Source: Desulfuromonas sp. CSMB_57
GTDB taxonomy: Bacteria; Desulfobacterota; Desulfuromonadia; Desulfuromonadales; Syntrophotaleaceae
Length of the DNA: 64,000 nt
Reading direction: 5' to 3'
Assembly: GCF_020194955.2 (NCBI RefSeq)
Contig: NZ_JAFCIY020000026.1
Location: 36,656 to 100,655 of the forward strand
Shown in pieces: positions 44,680 through 51,868 of the stretch. A program made the translations under genes and the position numbers. Each line of letters opens with the position of its first letter. Within the stretch, counting starts at the first letter, position 1. The notes below the pieces were generated by a model. That model was not told where the DNA came from, did not search any database, and was given only the letters and a program-made list of their open reading frames with translations.

Positions 44680-45815
44680 GCAGAGCGATCATCGACGCCC
44701 GGGAATGGCAGAAGGTTTTCGACCTGAAAACCGGGGCCACGCTGGCTGCCAAGGGACCGCTGGATGACCTGGTTCGGGGAGTGCAGGACCGTCATCCCTA
44801 TCCCGGTGATCTGGATGCCGCCGGCAATCGCTGGGTGACCGATACGGCCATGGATTTGCTGGAGCGCTACGATCCTTCCTTCGTTTTTTTGACCTACGCC
44901 CAGCAGTACTTCGCCGGTCGCTATACCCCGCTGACCGAGGCCCAGTGGGGCGCCACGATTGCGACGGTCTACCGCGAAGTGGAACGTTTCGCGGCGCTTT
45001 CCGGCTTTACGCCGGTTATCGTGGGAACCGGAGACATGGCGCCCCTGGTCGCGCCCATCGACCTGACCCATCTCGACGGCCTGGCTCTGTGCACCCACTG
45101 GTCGGCGCGCTACGCCGGTCTGCATGAGCCTTCGCCCGCCGATCTCGCACTGCTGGGAACGCTGCCGGAAATCGAACGGATCGTGCCCTGGCAGCAGTTC
45201 GTCGATCTTCTCGGCCCCTGTTCCCTGGATCCGGTGCTGCTGCCGAAGTATGTTCTGGTCGCCCGCGCCGGGCACATGTTTAAAACCGTCGGCGGCGCCT
45301 TCCGGCAGGTCCGGCGGGTGCCGGCGCCGGCCTACCGCATCCCCGTGTCCGGTTGTCCGGAGGGGGTATCGGACAGCACGGAGGTGCGCAGCACCGTTGA
45401 AAAGCTGCTGGGGGCAGGCCGAGTCGCGCTGATCTTCGTCGAAGGACTCGGCATCGAGAATTTTCCCTGGTCCTGCCGGGAAATCGGCAACGGGCGGGAG
45501 TGGTATTATTACGAAACCGGAGATGCTCAGTACCTCACCATCACCACCGGGCGGCACCAGGTGTTCGAATATCCGCCGGGGTACCGCTATTTCGAGGAGG
45601 ACGGACCGGGCAAGGAGTTCCCCTTTTCCGGTTATTTCCGCTCCGTACCCGCCCGGACCATCGGCGCCGATTTCGGTGGCAGAAGCATTGCCGTAGGGAA
45701 CCGCAGCATGTTCATGCACATGGCGGCCGGCGCCGACATATCCGTGGAGTGCTTTGCCCGCAACCTTTACAACCAGGGCACCATGGCCGTCATTCATCGC
45801 GACGACAAAGCCTGA
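44676..45815 (+). CDS. Unrecognised 379-residue protein in metal cluster
   Basis: No family was recognised with confidence. The protein has segments such as SFVFLTYAQQYFAGRYTPLT, FTPVIVGTGDMAPLVAPIDL and VALIFVEGLGIENFPWSCRE, which in order and spacing recall the alkaline-phosphatase/phosphodiesterase superfamily, but metal ligands were not assigned. No signal peptide or membrane helix is seen, so it is probably cytoplasmic. It is translationally coupled to the radical SAM gene and followed by the DUF364 gene, so it is likely part of the same pathway. Confidence 0.7.
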   Translation: MSRAIIDAREWQKVFDLKTGATLAAKGPLDDLVRGVQDRHPYPGDLDAAGNRWVTDTAMDLLERYDPSFVFLTYAQQYFAGRYTPLTEAQWGATIATVYREVERFAALSGFTPVIVGTGDMAPLVAPIDLTHLDGLALCTHWSARYAGLHEPSPADLALLGTLPEIERIVPWQQFVDLLGPCSLDPVLLPKYVLVARAGHMFKTVGGAFRQVRRVPAPAYRIPVSGCPEGVSDSTEVRSTVEKLLGAGRVALIFVEGLGIENFPWSCREIGNGREWYYYETGDAQYLTITTGRHQVFEYPPGYRYFEEDGPGKEFPFSGYFRSVPARTIGADFGGRSIAVGNRSMFMHMAAGADISVECFARNLYNQGTMAVIHRDDKA

Positions 45816-45932
45816 CCGCATCCGTTAACAAAACAGGCGGACACGACAGTTTTGGGCACATCGCCAGATGGGGATTTTTTGCTATATTTCAACTTGAGAG
45901 ATGGGGTTTTGGCCCCGTGGGAGATTTCAACC

Positions 45933-46688
45933 ATGACCATGGAAATTCAACAGAAACTGCTGACCCTTCTGACACCGGCCGCGGCGGCCCTCGACGTTGA
46001 CACGGTGCGCATCGGCCTGGGTTATACGGCGGTGCGGCTCGGTGACGGTGCAACGGGACTGGCCTGGACCCCGCCCCCCTCCGCGGGATGCTGCACCCAC
46101 ATGAATTGCGCCGGCACCCTGGCCGGCCGGTCGGCGGAAGAACTGCTGAACAACCTGGTGGACGAGCATCCTCTGCGGCGGGCGGTGGGGCTGGCGACGG
46201 CCAACGCGCTGCTCGCGTCGCGCCCCCATCCTCAAGCCTCCACCATCGATGCCCTGGAACCCCTGGCCGTCACCGACCGGGATCACGTTGCCATGGTCGG
46301 CTATTTCGGGCCCTTGGTACGGGATCTGAAACAAATCGGCTGCCGGTTGGATATCATTGAACTGAATTCGATCCATTCCGAGACCCTGTCGCCCGAGGCC
46401 GGGCGCGCCGTGCTGGCGGCCTGCGATGTGGCGATTCTTACCGGCACCAGTCTGGTCACCGGTACCATCGACGACTTGCTGGCTTCCCTGGGCCGGCCGC
46501 GGGCCGCGGTGTTGCTCGGCCCTTCGGCGCCTTTCTGTCCGGAACTGTTTGCGGGAACGCGACTGACCCAGATTTCCGGTGCCAGGGTCATCGACGGTGA
46601 CGGGGTCCTGCGCGTAGTATCCGAGGCCGGCGGCACCCCGTTGCTGAAACAGTATGTGGCCTTCGAGACGGTGCCCGTAGGGGCGTAG
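45933..46688 (+). CDS. DUF364/DUF4213 putative metal-chelation protein (right cluster)
   Basis: 251 residues from ATG 45933, with GGGAG upstream; an open frame from 45852 is less likely. The N-terminal DUF4213 part has IGLGYTAVRLGDGATGLAW and SAGCCTHMNCAGT with three cysteines. The DUF364 part has VGYFGPLVRDLKQ, AILTGTSLVTGTIDDLL and VLLGPSAPFCPELF. It is a paralogue of the left-cluster protein at 39791 but keeps the cysteine motif that copy lacks. A 117-base gap after the unknown gene carries a TATATT-like element that could be an internal promoter. Confidence 0.85.
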   Translation: MTMEIQQKLLTLLTPAAAALDVDTVRIGLGYTAVRLGDGATGLAWTPPPSAGCCTHMNCAGTLAGRSAEELLNNLVDEHPLRRAVGLATANALLASRPHPQASTIDALEPLAVTDRDHVAMVGYFGPLVRDLKQIGCRLDIIELNSIHSETLSPEAGRAVLAACDVAILTGTSLVTGTIDDLLASLGRPRAAVLLGPSAPFCPELFAGTRLTQISGARVIDGDGVLRVVSEAGGTPLLKQYVAFETVPVGA

Positions 46689-46734
46689 CTTCGCCCTTCG
46701 GGCCGTGTCAGCGCCAAAGGCAATTCTGCCAATT

Positions 46735-46792
46735 CTGCCGAAAAAAACCGGCCCATCCCTTCGCAGGGACCGGGCCCGGTTTTTTTCGGCAG
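46735..46792. terminator. Strong bidirectional terminator
   Basis: CTGCCGAAAAAAACCGG (46735-46751) and CCGGTTTTTTTCGGCAG (46776-46792) form a perfect 17-bp stem; TCCC/GGGA can pair in the loop. The A7 and T7 tracts within the arms allow termination in both directions. It separates the DUF364 gene from modD, so modD may have its own promoter or depend on read-through. Confidence 0.75.
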
Positions 46793-46882
46793 GACCGCCT
46801 TGGCTGGTCGGCTTCCAAACCGAAGGTGTCGCCTCGACGCCCGACGAGAGGACTTCATGGAACAACTGGAAAGGTAAGTTGA

Positions 46883-47731
46883 ATGACATTGTCCATATCG
46901 GAAGTTATGCTCGAACGCTTGATGGAAGAGGATGTTCCTTACGGCGATCTGACCACGGATCTCCTTGGAATTGGGGGCCGGCGGGGGAAGATCGTCTTTA
47001 CCACCCGAGAACCGACGGTTGTGTGCGCCACCGAGGAAGCGGCCGGGATACTGAGAAAATTTGGCGCCGAAATCCGCCATCTGACGCCGAGCGGGGCGTA
47101 TCTGCCAGCCGGCACCGTGTTTCTCGAGGCAGAAGGGACGGCGGCCGCCATTCATGCCGGATGGCGGGTGTCTCTGAATCTGCTGGAGCATATATCCGGG
47201 ATTGCGACGCGCACCAGAACCATCGTGGATCGGGCCCGGGAGGTCAATTCCCGCATCGCCATTGCGCCAACCCGAAAATCCTATCCGGGCCTGAAAAAAC
47301 TGGCCATCAAGGCGGTTGAATGCGGGGGCGCGCGGCCGCACCGTTTGGGTTTGTCCGAATCCGTATTGATTTTCAGGCATCATCTGGTGTTTTTGGGAGG
47401 CATGGATCAGCTGGTGGCCCGCATGGAGTACCTGCGGCGCGAGGTGCCGAGCATGAAACTGACCATTGAGGTCGAAGATGAGGCGGGTGCCGTCCAGGCG
47501 GCCCAGGCCGGTCTCGACATCATTCAGGTCGACAAGCTTCCGTGCTCCCAACTGGCCGACCTGGTCGGCAAGGTTCGAGCCGTGAACCCCGCGGTGATGG
47601 TAGCCGTGGCGGGTGGCATAACTGCTGCGAATGCCGCGGAATACGCCGCGACCGGAGCCGACATCCTGGTTTTGTCCTCGGTCTTTTTCGGCAAATCGAG
47701 CGACATCGGGGCGAACATCCTGCCCCTGTAG
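46883..47731 (+). CDS. modD: ModD family protein (nicotinate-nucleotide pyrophosphorylase-like)
   Basis: 282 residues. It resembles quinolinate phosphoribosyltransferase throughout: DVPYGDLTTDLLGI at the start, LLEHISGIATRTRTIVDRAR, APTRKSYPGLKKLAIKAVECGGARPHR split by the active-site loop, and EVEDEAGAVQAAQAGLDIIQVD. The GGARPHRLGLSES block instead of the NadC GGxxHRxxL form is typical of ModD. ModD occurs beside molybdate transport genes; its reaction is not established. Here it follows the metal-chelate cluster. Confidence 0.85.
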   Translation: MTLSISEVMLERLMEEDVPYGDLTTDLLGIGGRRGKIVFTTREPTVVCATEEAAGILRKFGAEIRHLTPSGAYLPAGTVFLEAEGTAAAIHAGWRVSLNLLEHISGIATRTRTIVDRAREVNSRIAIAPTRKSYPGLKKLAIKAVECGGARPHRLGLSESVLIFRHHLVFLGGMDQLVARMEYLRREVPSMKLTIEVEDEAGAVQAAQAGLDIIQVDKLPCSQLADLVGKVRAVNPAVMVAVAGGITAANAAEYAATGADILVLSSVFFGKSSDIGANILPL

Positions 47732-47977
47732 CCGCTTTTCGGGTCGGCGCCCAGGTGCGGCGGCATTACCCGCGAGGGCCGGAGCTCGGCCACCTTATCC
47801 TTGGTAAGGCCGCTGCCGATGGGCAATCTCCCTGGTGTTGCCTGACGCAGACCCGCCAAGCAGGTGGTCATCGGACAGTCGTTTATTTTCAGATGTAACT
47901 GATGGGAGTAAAACCGCAAGCGGCAAAGCGACCCAGGTGCTCAAAACGTAAATCCCATGTTTCGGAGGCGGCCGCCG
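47732..47977. other. Intergenic region with a potential three-way-junction RNA
   Basis: Between modD and the TauE gene. CCGATG (47816) pairs with CATCGG (47869), extended by CTG/CAG outside. Inside lie GGCAA/TTGCC and ACC-x-GCC/GGTGGT stems, a plausible three-way junction about 100 bases before the TauE start. No riboswitch class was recognised. Confidence 0.35.
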
Positions 47978-48727
47978 ATGTTTCCCGATTTGCTCCGGTT
48001 TGCCCTCATCGGTTTTCTGGCCCAGATGGTCGACGGCGCCCTGGGCATGGCCTATGGGGTGACTTCGGCGACCTTCCTGCTCCACCTCGGGGTGCCGCCG
48101 GCTATTGCCAGCGCCACGGTGCATACGGCCGAATTGTTCACCACCAGCGCTTCCGGCTTGTCCCATCTTTTTTTCCGCAATATCGATTGGCGAGTTTTCA
48201 AAAGACTGTTGCTGCCCGGGGTACTGGGAGCGATCCTGGGCGCCGGCCTGCTCAGCCATGTGCCCGTTCAGCCCTTTCGTTACCTGGTCGCCCTCTATCT
48301 GCTGGTCATGGGAATCGTCATCCTGCGCAAGGCCCTGAAAATGACCCAGCCGACCGGGTCCCCTGTCACAAGATTATTTCCTTTGGGTTTCTGCGGCGGA
48401 TTTTTTGACGCCCTCGGGGGCGGCGGCTGGGGACCGATTGTGGTTGCTTCATTGCTGGGGCGGGGCGGCGTGCCCAGGTATACCGTCGGCACCGTCAACC
48501 TGGTTGAATTTTTCGTCGCCTTGGCCGCTTCGGCGACCTTTTTCCTGACCATCGGCTTCGACTACTGGCCCCGCATCGTCGGCATGGTGCTGGGCGGCGT
48601 GCTCGCTGCGCCCCTGGCCGCCTATGTCTGCAAAAAGATCCCGGCTCGGCCGTTCATGGTCCTGGTGGGGATTCTGATCCTGATTCTCAATCTGCATACC
48701 TTGTTACAGCTCTTTTTTTGGGGATAG
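47978..48727 (+). CDS. TauE/SafE family anion exporter
   Basis: 249 residues from ATG 47978, with GGAGGCGG upstream (ATG 47957 is a weaker alternative). About eight membrane helices. TauE/SafE signatures: GFLAQMVDGALGMAYGVTSA, SGLSHLFFRNIDW, GGFFDALGGGGWGPIV and GTVNLVEFFVALAASATFFL. The family moves sulfite, sulfoacetate or other small anions outward or inward. It may export a by-product of the neighbouring metal pathway, or be unrelated. Confidence 0.9.
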   Translation: MFPDLLRFALIGFLAQMVDGALGMAYGVTSATFLLHLGVPPAIASATVHTAELFTTSASGLSHLFFRNIDWRVFKRLLLPGVLGAILGAGLLSHVPVQPFRYLVALYLLVMGIVILRKALKMTQPTGSPVTRLFPLGFCGGFFDALGGGGWGPIVVASLLGRGGVPRYTVGTVNLVEFFVALAASATFFLTIGFDYWPRIVGMVLGGVLAAPLAAYVCKKIPARPFMVLVGILILILNLHTLLQLFFWG

Positions 48728-48760
48728 CTGATTTTCATTCGGAACCGGCCTGTTTCCAGG

Positions 48761-48994
48761 TCAGGAGGACTGCCGCCGAATCAGGCCGTCAACCCAGGCC
48801 ATCGCTTCCGGATATTCGGCACAATCCAGGACGAATTCCTGTCCCTGCATCACGGCCTGCAATAGGGTGCGTCCGTCGCGTGTTTGCCAGTGTTTTGGGT
48901 TCGAATGGTAGGTGAGGGCAGTCCGGGTTGCGGCCGGATTGAACCAGACCGGTAGTTCCCAACGCGTCGCCTTTTTGAAAAAAGGTGCTGTCAA
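48761..48994 (-). CDS. Small hypothetical protein at island boundary
   Basis: 77 residues from a TTG at 48994, reading TAPFFKKATRWELPVWFNPA, then HWQTRDGRTLLQAVMQGQEF and EYPEAMAWVDGLIRR. The frame stays open upstream for only eight more codons before a TAG at about 49021, with no ATG or ribosome site. This suggests that the 5' end was lost, possibly when the defence island inserted to the right. No family was recognised. It could also be a small gene with an unusual start. Confidence 0.45.
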   Translation of the reverse strand: MTAPFFKKATRWELPVWFNPAATRTALTYHSNPKHWQTRDGRTLLQAVMQGQEFVLDCAEYPEAMAWVDGLIRRQSS

Positions 48995-49033
48995 TTGCAG
49001 GTGGGGCCGGTTGAATTTCTAGGAATTTGTTCT

Positions 49034-49086
49034 CTTGTCAGAATAAAATTAGAAATCTTGACAAGGATGGATTAGAGCGTTAATTT
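49034..49086 (+). promoter_or_regulatory. Promoter and operator of the Dnd-linked restriction operon
   Basis: TTGACA (49058-49063) and TAATTT (49081-49086) are 17 bases apart, a good sigma-70 promoter. CTTGTCA (49034-49040) and TGACAAG (49059-49065) form a 7-bp inverted repeat whose right arm overlaps the -35 box, the usual position for a repressor site. Confidence 0.65.
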
Positions 49087-49222
49087 CATGAAGATTAGGC
49101 TTGTTCTGTTTTGATCGTTGAACGATTTGGAGATGGAATGAGGACTTGGAGAGTTATCTGGGACGGACTTTTAACCGCTTGGCGCCGAATGGTTGCCTGC
49201 GGTTTTTGTTTTTGAGGAGCTG

Positions 49223-51340
49223 GTGAAAAACCTTTCCGAATTGCCACTCAAGTTATCCTACCGAACTGGTCGGGATGATTTGGCAAGAGACTTTTTTATT
49301 CCATGCTTAGAGTCGACAACGCTTTATCGTAGAGCGGCTGGGTATTTTACCAGTGCTGGCTTGGCGTTAGCAGCTCGTGGGGTGGCGAGCCTTGCATCGC
49401 GAGGTGGAAAGATGCGCTTGGTTGTATCCCCCTATCTGGATCCAGATGATTTAAATGCATTGCAGATGGCAATTGACAATCCAGCTGTTGTTTTGCGGAA
49501 TATTGCTGCGAAGAATTTGGCGGATATTGAAGATGCTTTGGTCAAGGACCGGCTTAATGCTTTGGCTTGGCTAGCGGCCACCGGGCTCTTAGAAATAAAG
49601 TTGGCGCTGCGTCTAGGTCCAGCGGGAGAAATATCCAGAGGTATTTTTCACGAAAAGGTAGGTATTTTCACAGATGAAGTCCAGAATAACGTCTCCTTTT
49701 CTGGCTCTTCCAATGAAACGGCCGGTGGCCTGGTGGAAAATTTTGAAAGTATCAAAGTTTTCTGCTCTTGGAGAGATAGCGAAGGTAGGGTAGGAGAAGA
49801 AATCGAAAATTTTGAGGCACTATGGAATGATTCTACTCCATGTTTGAAGGTCATTGAGTTCAGTGCGGCTGGGCGAGAATTGTTGGAACGTTTTCGTGAT
49901 TTCAATAAGCCCCCGACAGGGTTATTCATAAATAGAATCGCAGATAAAGTTTCACAGCCTGATTTTCGACTACCTAGCGGATTTGAGCTGCGCCCTTACC
50001 AGGCTGATGCCATTCGTGCCTGGAGCAAGGCAGGTGGAAAAGGCATCTTCGCCATGGCTACCGGCTCCGGCAAAACGTTGACCGCGCTCACGCTGGCCAG
50101 CAAGGTTGCCGAAAAGAATCACCCGCTAGTGCTGATCGTTGTTTGCCCATTCATCAACCTTTGCAAGCAGTGGCTGCGGGAGATGGCGGCCTTTGGCCTG
50201 CAGCCGGTGGCCTGTTATGAAGGGAAAGACCGCTGGCAGGCAGAGCTGGAAGAGGCGTACCAGCGGCTTTCGGTAGGCATTACGCAGGTTCATGCCATCG
50301 TTGCCACCAATGCCACCTTTCAGAGCGAAGGTTTTCAGGCCCGCATCCGGCCGCGGGTGGCATCCCCGGCACATTACCATCTGCTGATTGCCGATGAGGT
50401 TCATAATCTAGGGGCCGACAGAAGCCGCGAATCGTTGCCCGATTGCATCCCCCTACGACTTGGGTTGTCTGCAACGCCGGAGCGGCATTATGACCCGGTG
50501 GGAACTAAGGCAGTGCTGGACTATTTCGGTGACATTGTTTACGAGTATCCCCTATCATTGGCTATTGCCGACGGTCGATTGTGCCGGTATCGATACTACC
50601 CCATCCCGGTAGAGCTAACTGATGCCGAAACAGACGAGTATGAAGAACTGACGGCTAAATTATCAAAGTTTTTTTCCCGGGGCGAAAACGATGAATTGAA
50701 TCAGTCGGCCATCCGGCTGCTGATCAAGCGTGCACGGCTGCTGGCTGGCGCGGAAAACAAACTTGTCGCCCTTGATCAGGTCATTTCGTCCCTGCCGGAG
50801 TTGCCGAAAAAAGCGCTTTTTTACTGTGGTGACGGTCGCACTACCGACGCCATTACTGACGAGGAAGTTCGGCAAATTCAGGCAGTCTCCCGGCTGCTTG
50901 GTGAGCGGCACAACCTGCGAGTACGTAATTTCACCTTTCGAGAAAAGACGGAGGAGAGAGAAGAGATTCTTCGGGACTTGTCTAGCGGGTTTCTGGATGG
51001 CGTTGTTGCTATCCGTTGTCTCGATGAAGGTATCGACCTGCCAGATTTGCGCATGGGTTTCCTTTTGGCCAGTTCCACCAATCCGCGCCAGTTTGTACAA
51101 CGACGGGGGAGACTGCTGCGCAATGCCCCAGGAAAAAACCGGGCGATCATCTTTGACTTCTTTGTCCAACCGCCCGATCTTGGGGGCAAGCTCGATGACA
51201 GCTGCTTTAATATGGAGCGGTCGTTTTTTCAAAGAGAGTTGAGCAGGATTGTGGAGTTTTGTCGGATGGCCGAGAATGGCCCTGAGGCGTTGCATTCATT
51301 GCACGATTTACGATTGAAGTACAACTTATTTTCGGAGTAA
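49223..51340 (+). CDS. Dnd-linked restriction helicase (PLD domain + DEAD/DEAH helicase)
   Basis: 705 residues from GTG 49223, with GAGGAG just upstream; TTG 49193 is the alternative. The N-terminal phospholipase D-like domain has FHEKVGIFTD and NNVSFSGSSNE (HxK and Asn) at about 142-165. SF2 helicase motifs follow: MATGSGKTLTA (Walker A, about 278), LLIADEVHNLGADRS (DEVH), LRLGLSATPERH and FVQRRGRLLRNAPGK (motif VI). This architecture matches the DNA phosphorothioation system restriction enzyme family and a component of the PbeABCD-type system as I recall it. It would act on DNA lacking sulfur. It heads the rightward operon. Confidence 0.85.
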   Translation: MKNLSELPLKLSYRTGRDDLARDFFIPCLESTTLYRRAAGYFTSAGLALAARGVASLASRGGKMRLVVSPYLDPDDLNALQMAIDNPAVVLRNIAAKNLADIEDALVKDRLNALAWLAATGLLEIKLALRLGPAGEISRGIFHEKVGIFTDEVQNNVSFSGSSNETAGGLVENFESIKVFCSWRDSEGRVGEEIENFEALWNDSTPCLKVIEFSAAGRELLERFRDFNKPPTGLFINRIADKVSQPDFRLPSGFELRPYQADAIRAWSKAGGKGIFAMATGSGKTLTALTLASKVAEKNHPLVLIVVCPFINLCKQWLREMAAFGLQPVACYEGKDRWQAELEEAYQRLSVGITQVHAIVATNATFQSEGFQARIRPRVASPAHYHLLIADEVHNLGADRSRESLPDCIPLRLGLSATPERHYDPVGTKAVLDYFGDIVYEYPLSLAIADGRLCRYRYYPIPVELTDAETDEYEELTAKLSKFFSRGENDELNQSAIRLLIKRARLLAGAENKLVALDQVISSLPELPKKALFYCGDGRTTDAITDEEVRQIQAVSRLLGERHNLRVRNFTFREKTEEREEILRDLSSGFLDGVVAIRCLDEGIDLPDLRMGFLLASSTNPRQFVQRRGRLLRNAPGKNRAIIFDFFVQPPDLGGKLDDSCFNMERSFFQRELSRIVEFCRMAENGPEALHSLHDLRLKYNLFSE

Positions 51341-51365
51341 ATGAACCATGTAAAACGAATTTTAT

Positions 51366-51647
51366 GTGCAAGAAATTATGAAGCGGTTGAAAGCACTTGA
51401 AGAAGAAAACTCTCGACTCCGAAAAGTAGCTAATAGGAAAGAAGAAAAACCACTAATCGTCACAGAGAGCGAATATAAAGGTCATCCAACTCTTGTTTTT
51501 GAGGGCTCATTCAAGTCTTTTTCGCTCGGGATTAAAAAATTGAGTATATTAAAAAATGCATGGCCGCATGTTGAAACATTTCTTCAAAAACACTCAAATT
51601 CTGTTGCCGAACAAGTTTCGTATGATTTTGATGACGGAAAAATCTAA
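51366..51647 (+). CDS. Small coiled-coil protein of the restriction operon
   Basis: 93 residues from GTG 51366 (ATG 51378 is an alternative). An N-terminal coiled coil (MKRLKALEEENSRLRKVANR) is followed by a small beta-rich part (TLVFEGSFKSFSLGIKKLSI). The coding DNA is AT-rich compared with the helicase. No family was recognised. Its place between the helicase and the ATPase genes suggests an accessory subunit. Confidence 0.6.
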   Translation: MQEIMKRLKALEEENSRLRKVANRKEEKPLIVTESEYKGHPTLVFEGSFKSFSLGIKKLSILKNAWPHVETFLQKHSNSVAEQVSYDFDDGKI

Positions 51648-51688
51648 ATTATATTTGAATGATTCATTTTCTATTTTAGGGTGCAACC

Positions 51689-51868
51689 ATGACTGACCAA
51701 AATAAGAAAAAACTTACTCGTGCCCAGGAAATTTTCAAGGCAGCCTCAGAGGATTATCAAGTACTAATTCGGGAAATCCTCAAAGAAGAGCGCGATGTTA
51801 TGCACCTGAAACGTCGTAGCGATATCCATACGCGCCTCTACGAACATGTGAAACGGGTGATCAAATGA
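51689..51868 (+). CDS. 59-residue helical protein of the restriction operon
   Basis: ATG 51689 to TGA 51868: starts MTDQNKKKLTRAQEIFKAAS and ends LYEHVKRVIK. It is almost entirely helical and charged, with no recognised family. Its stop overlaps the start of the ATPase gene (ATGA at 51865-51868), strong support that it is translated. Its length and position suggest a small adaptor for the ATPase. Confidence 0.65.
   Translation: MTDQNKKKLTRAQEIFKAASEDYQVLIREILKEERDVMHLKRRSDIHTRLYEHVKRVIK

Noticed and set aside
44475..45821. 448-residue leftward open frame
   Set aside because: It is the shadow of the 379-residue gene, which is coupled to its neighbours by overlap and has better composition.
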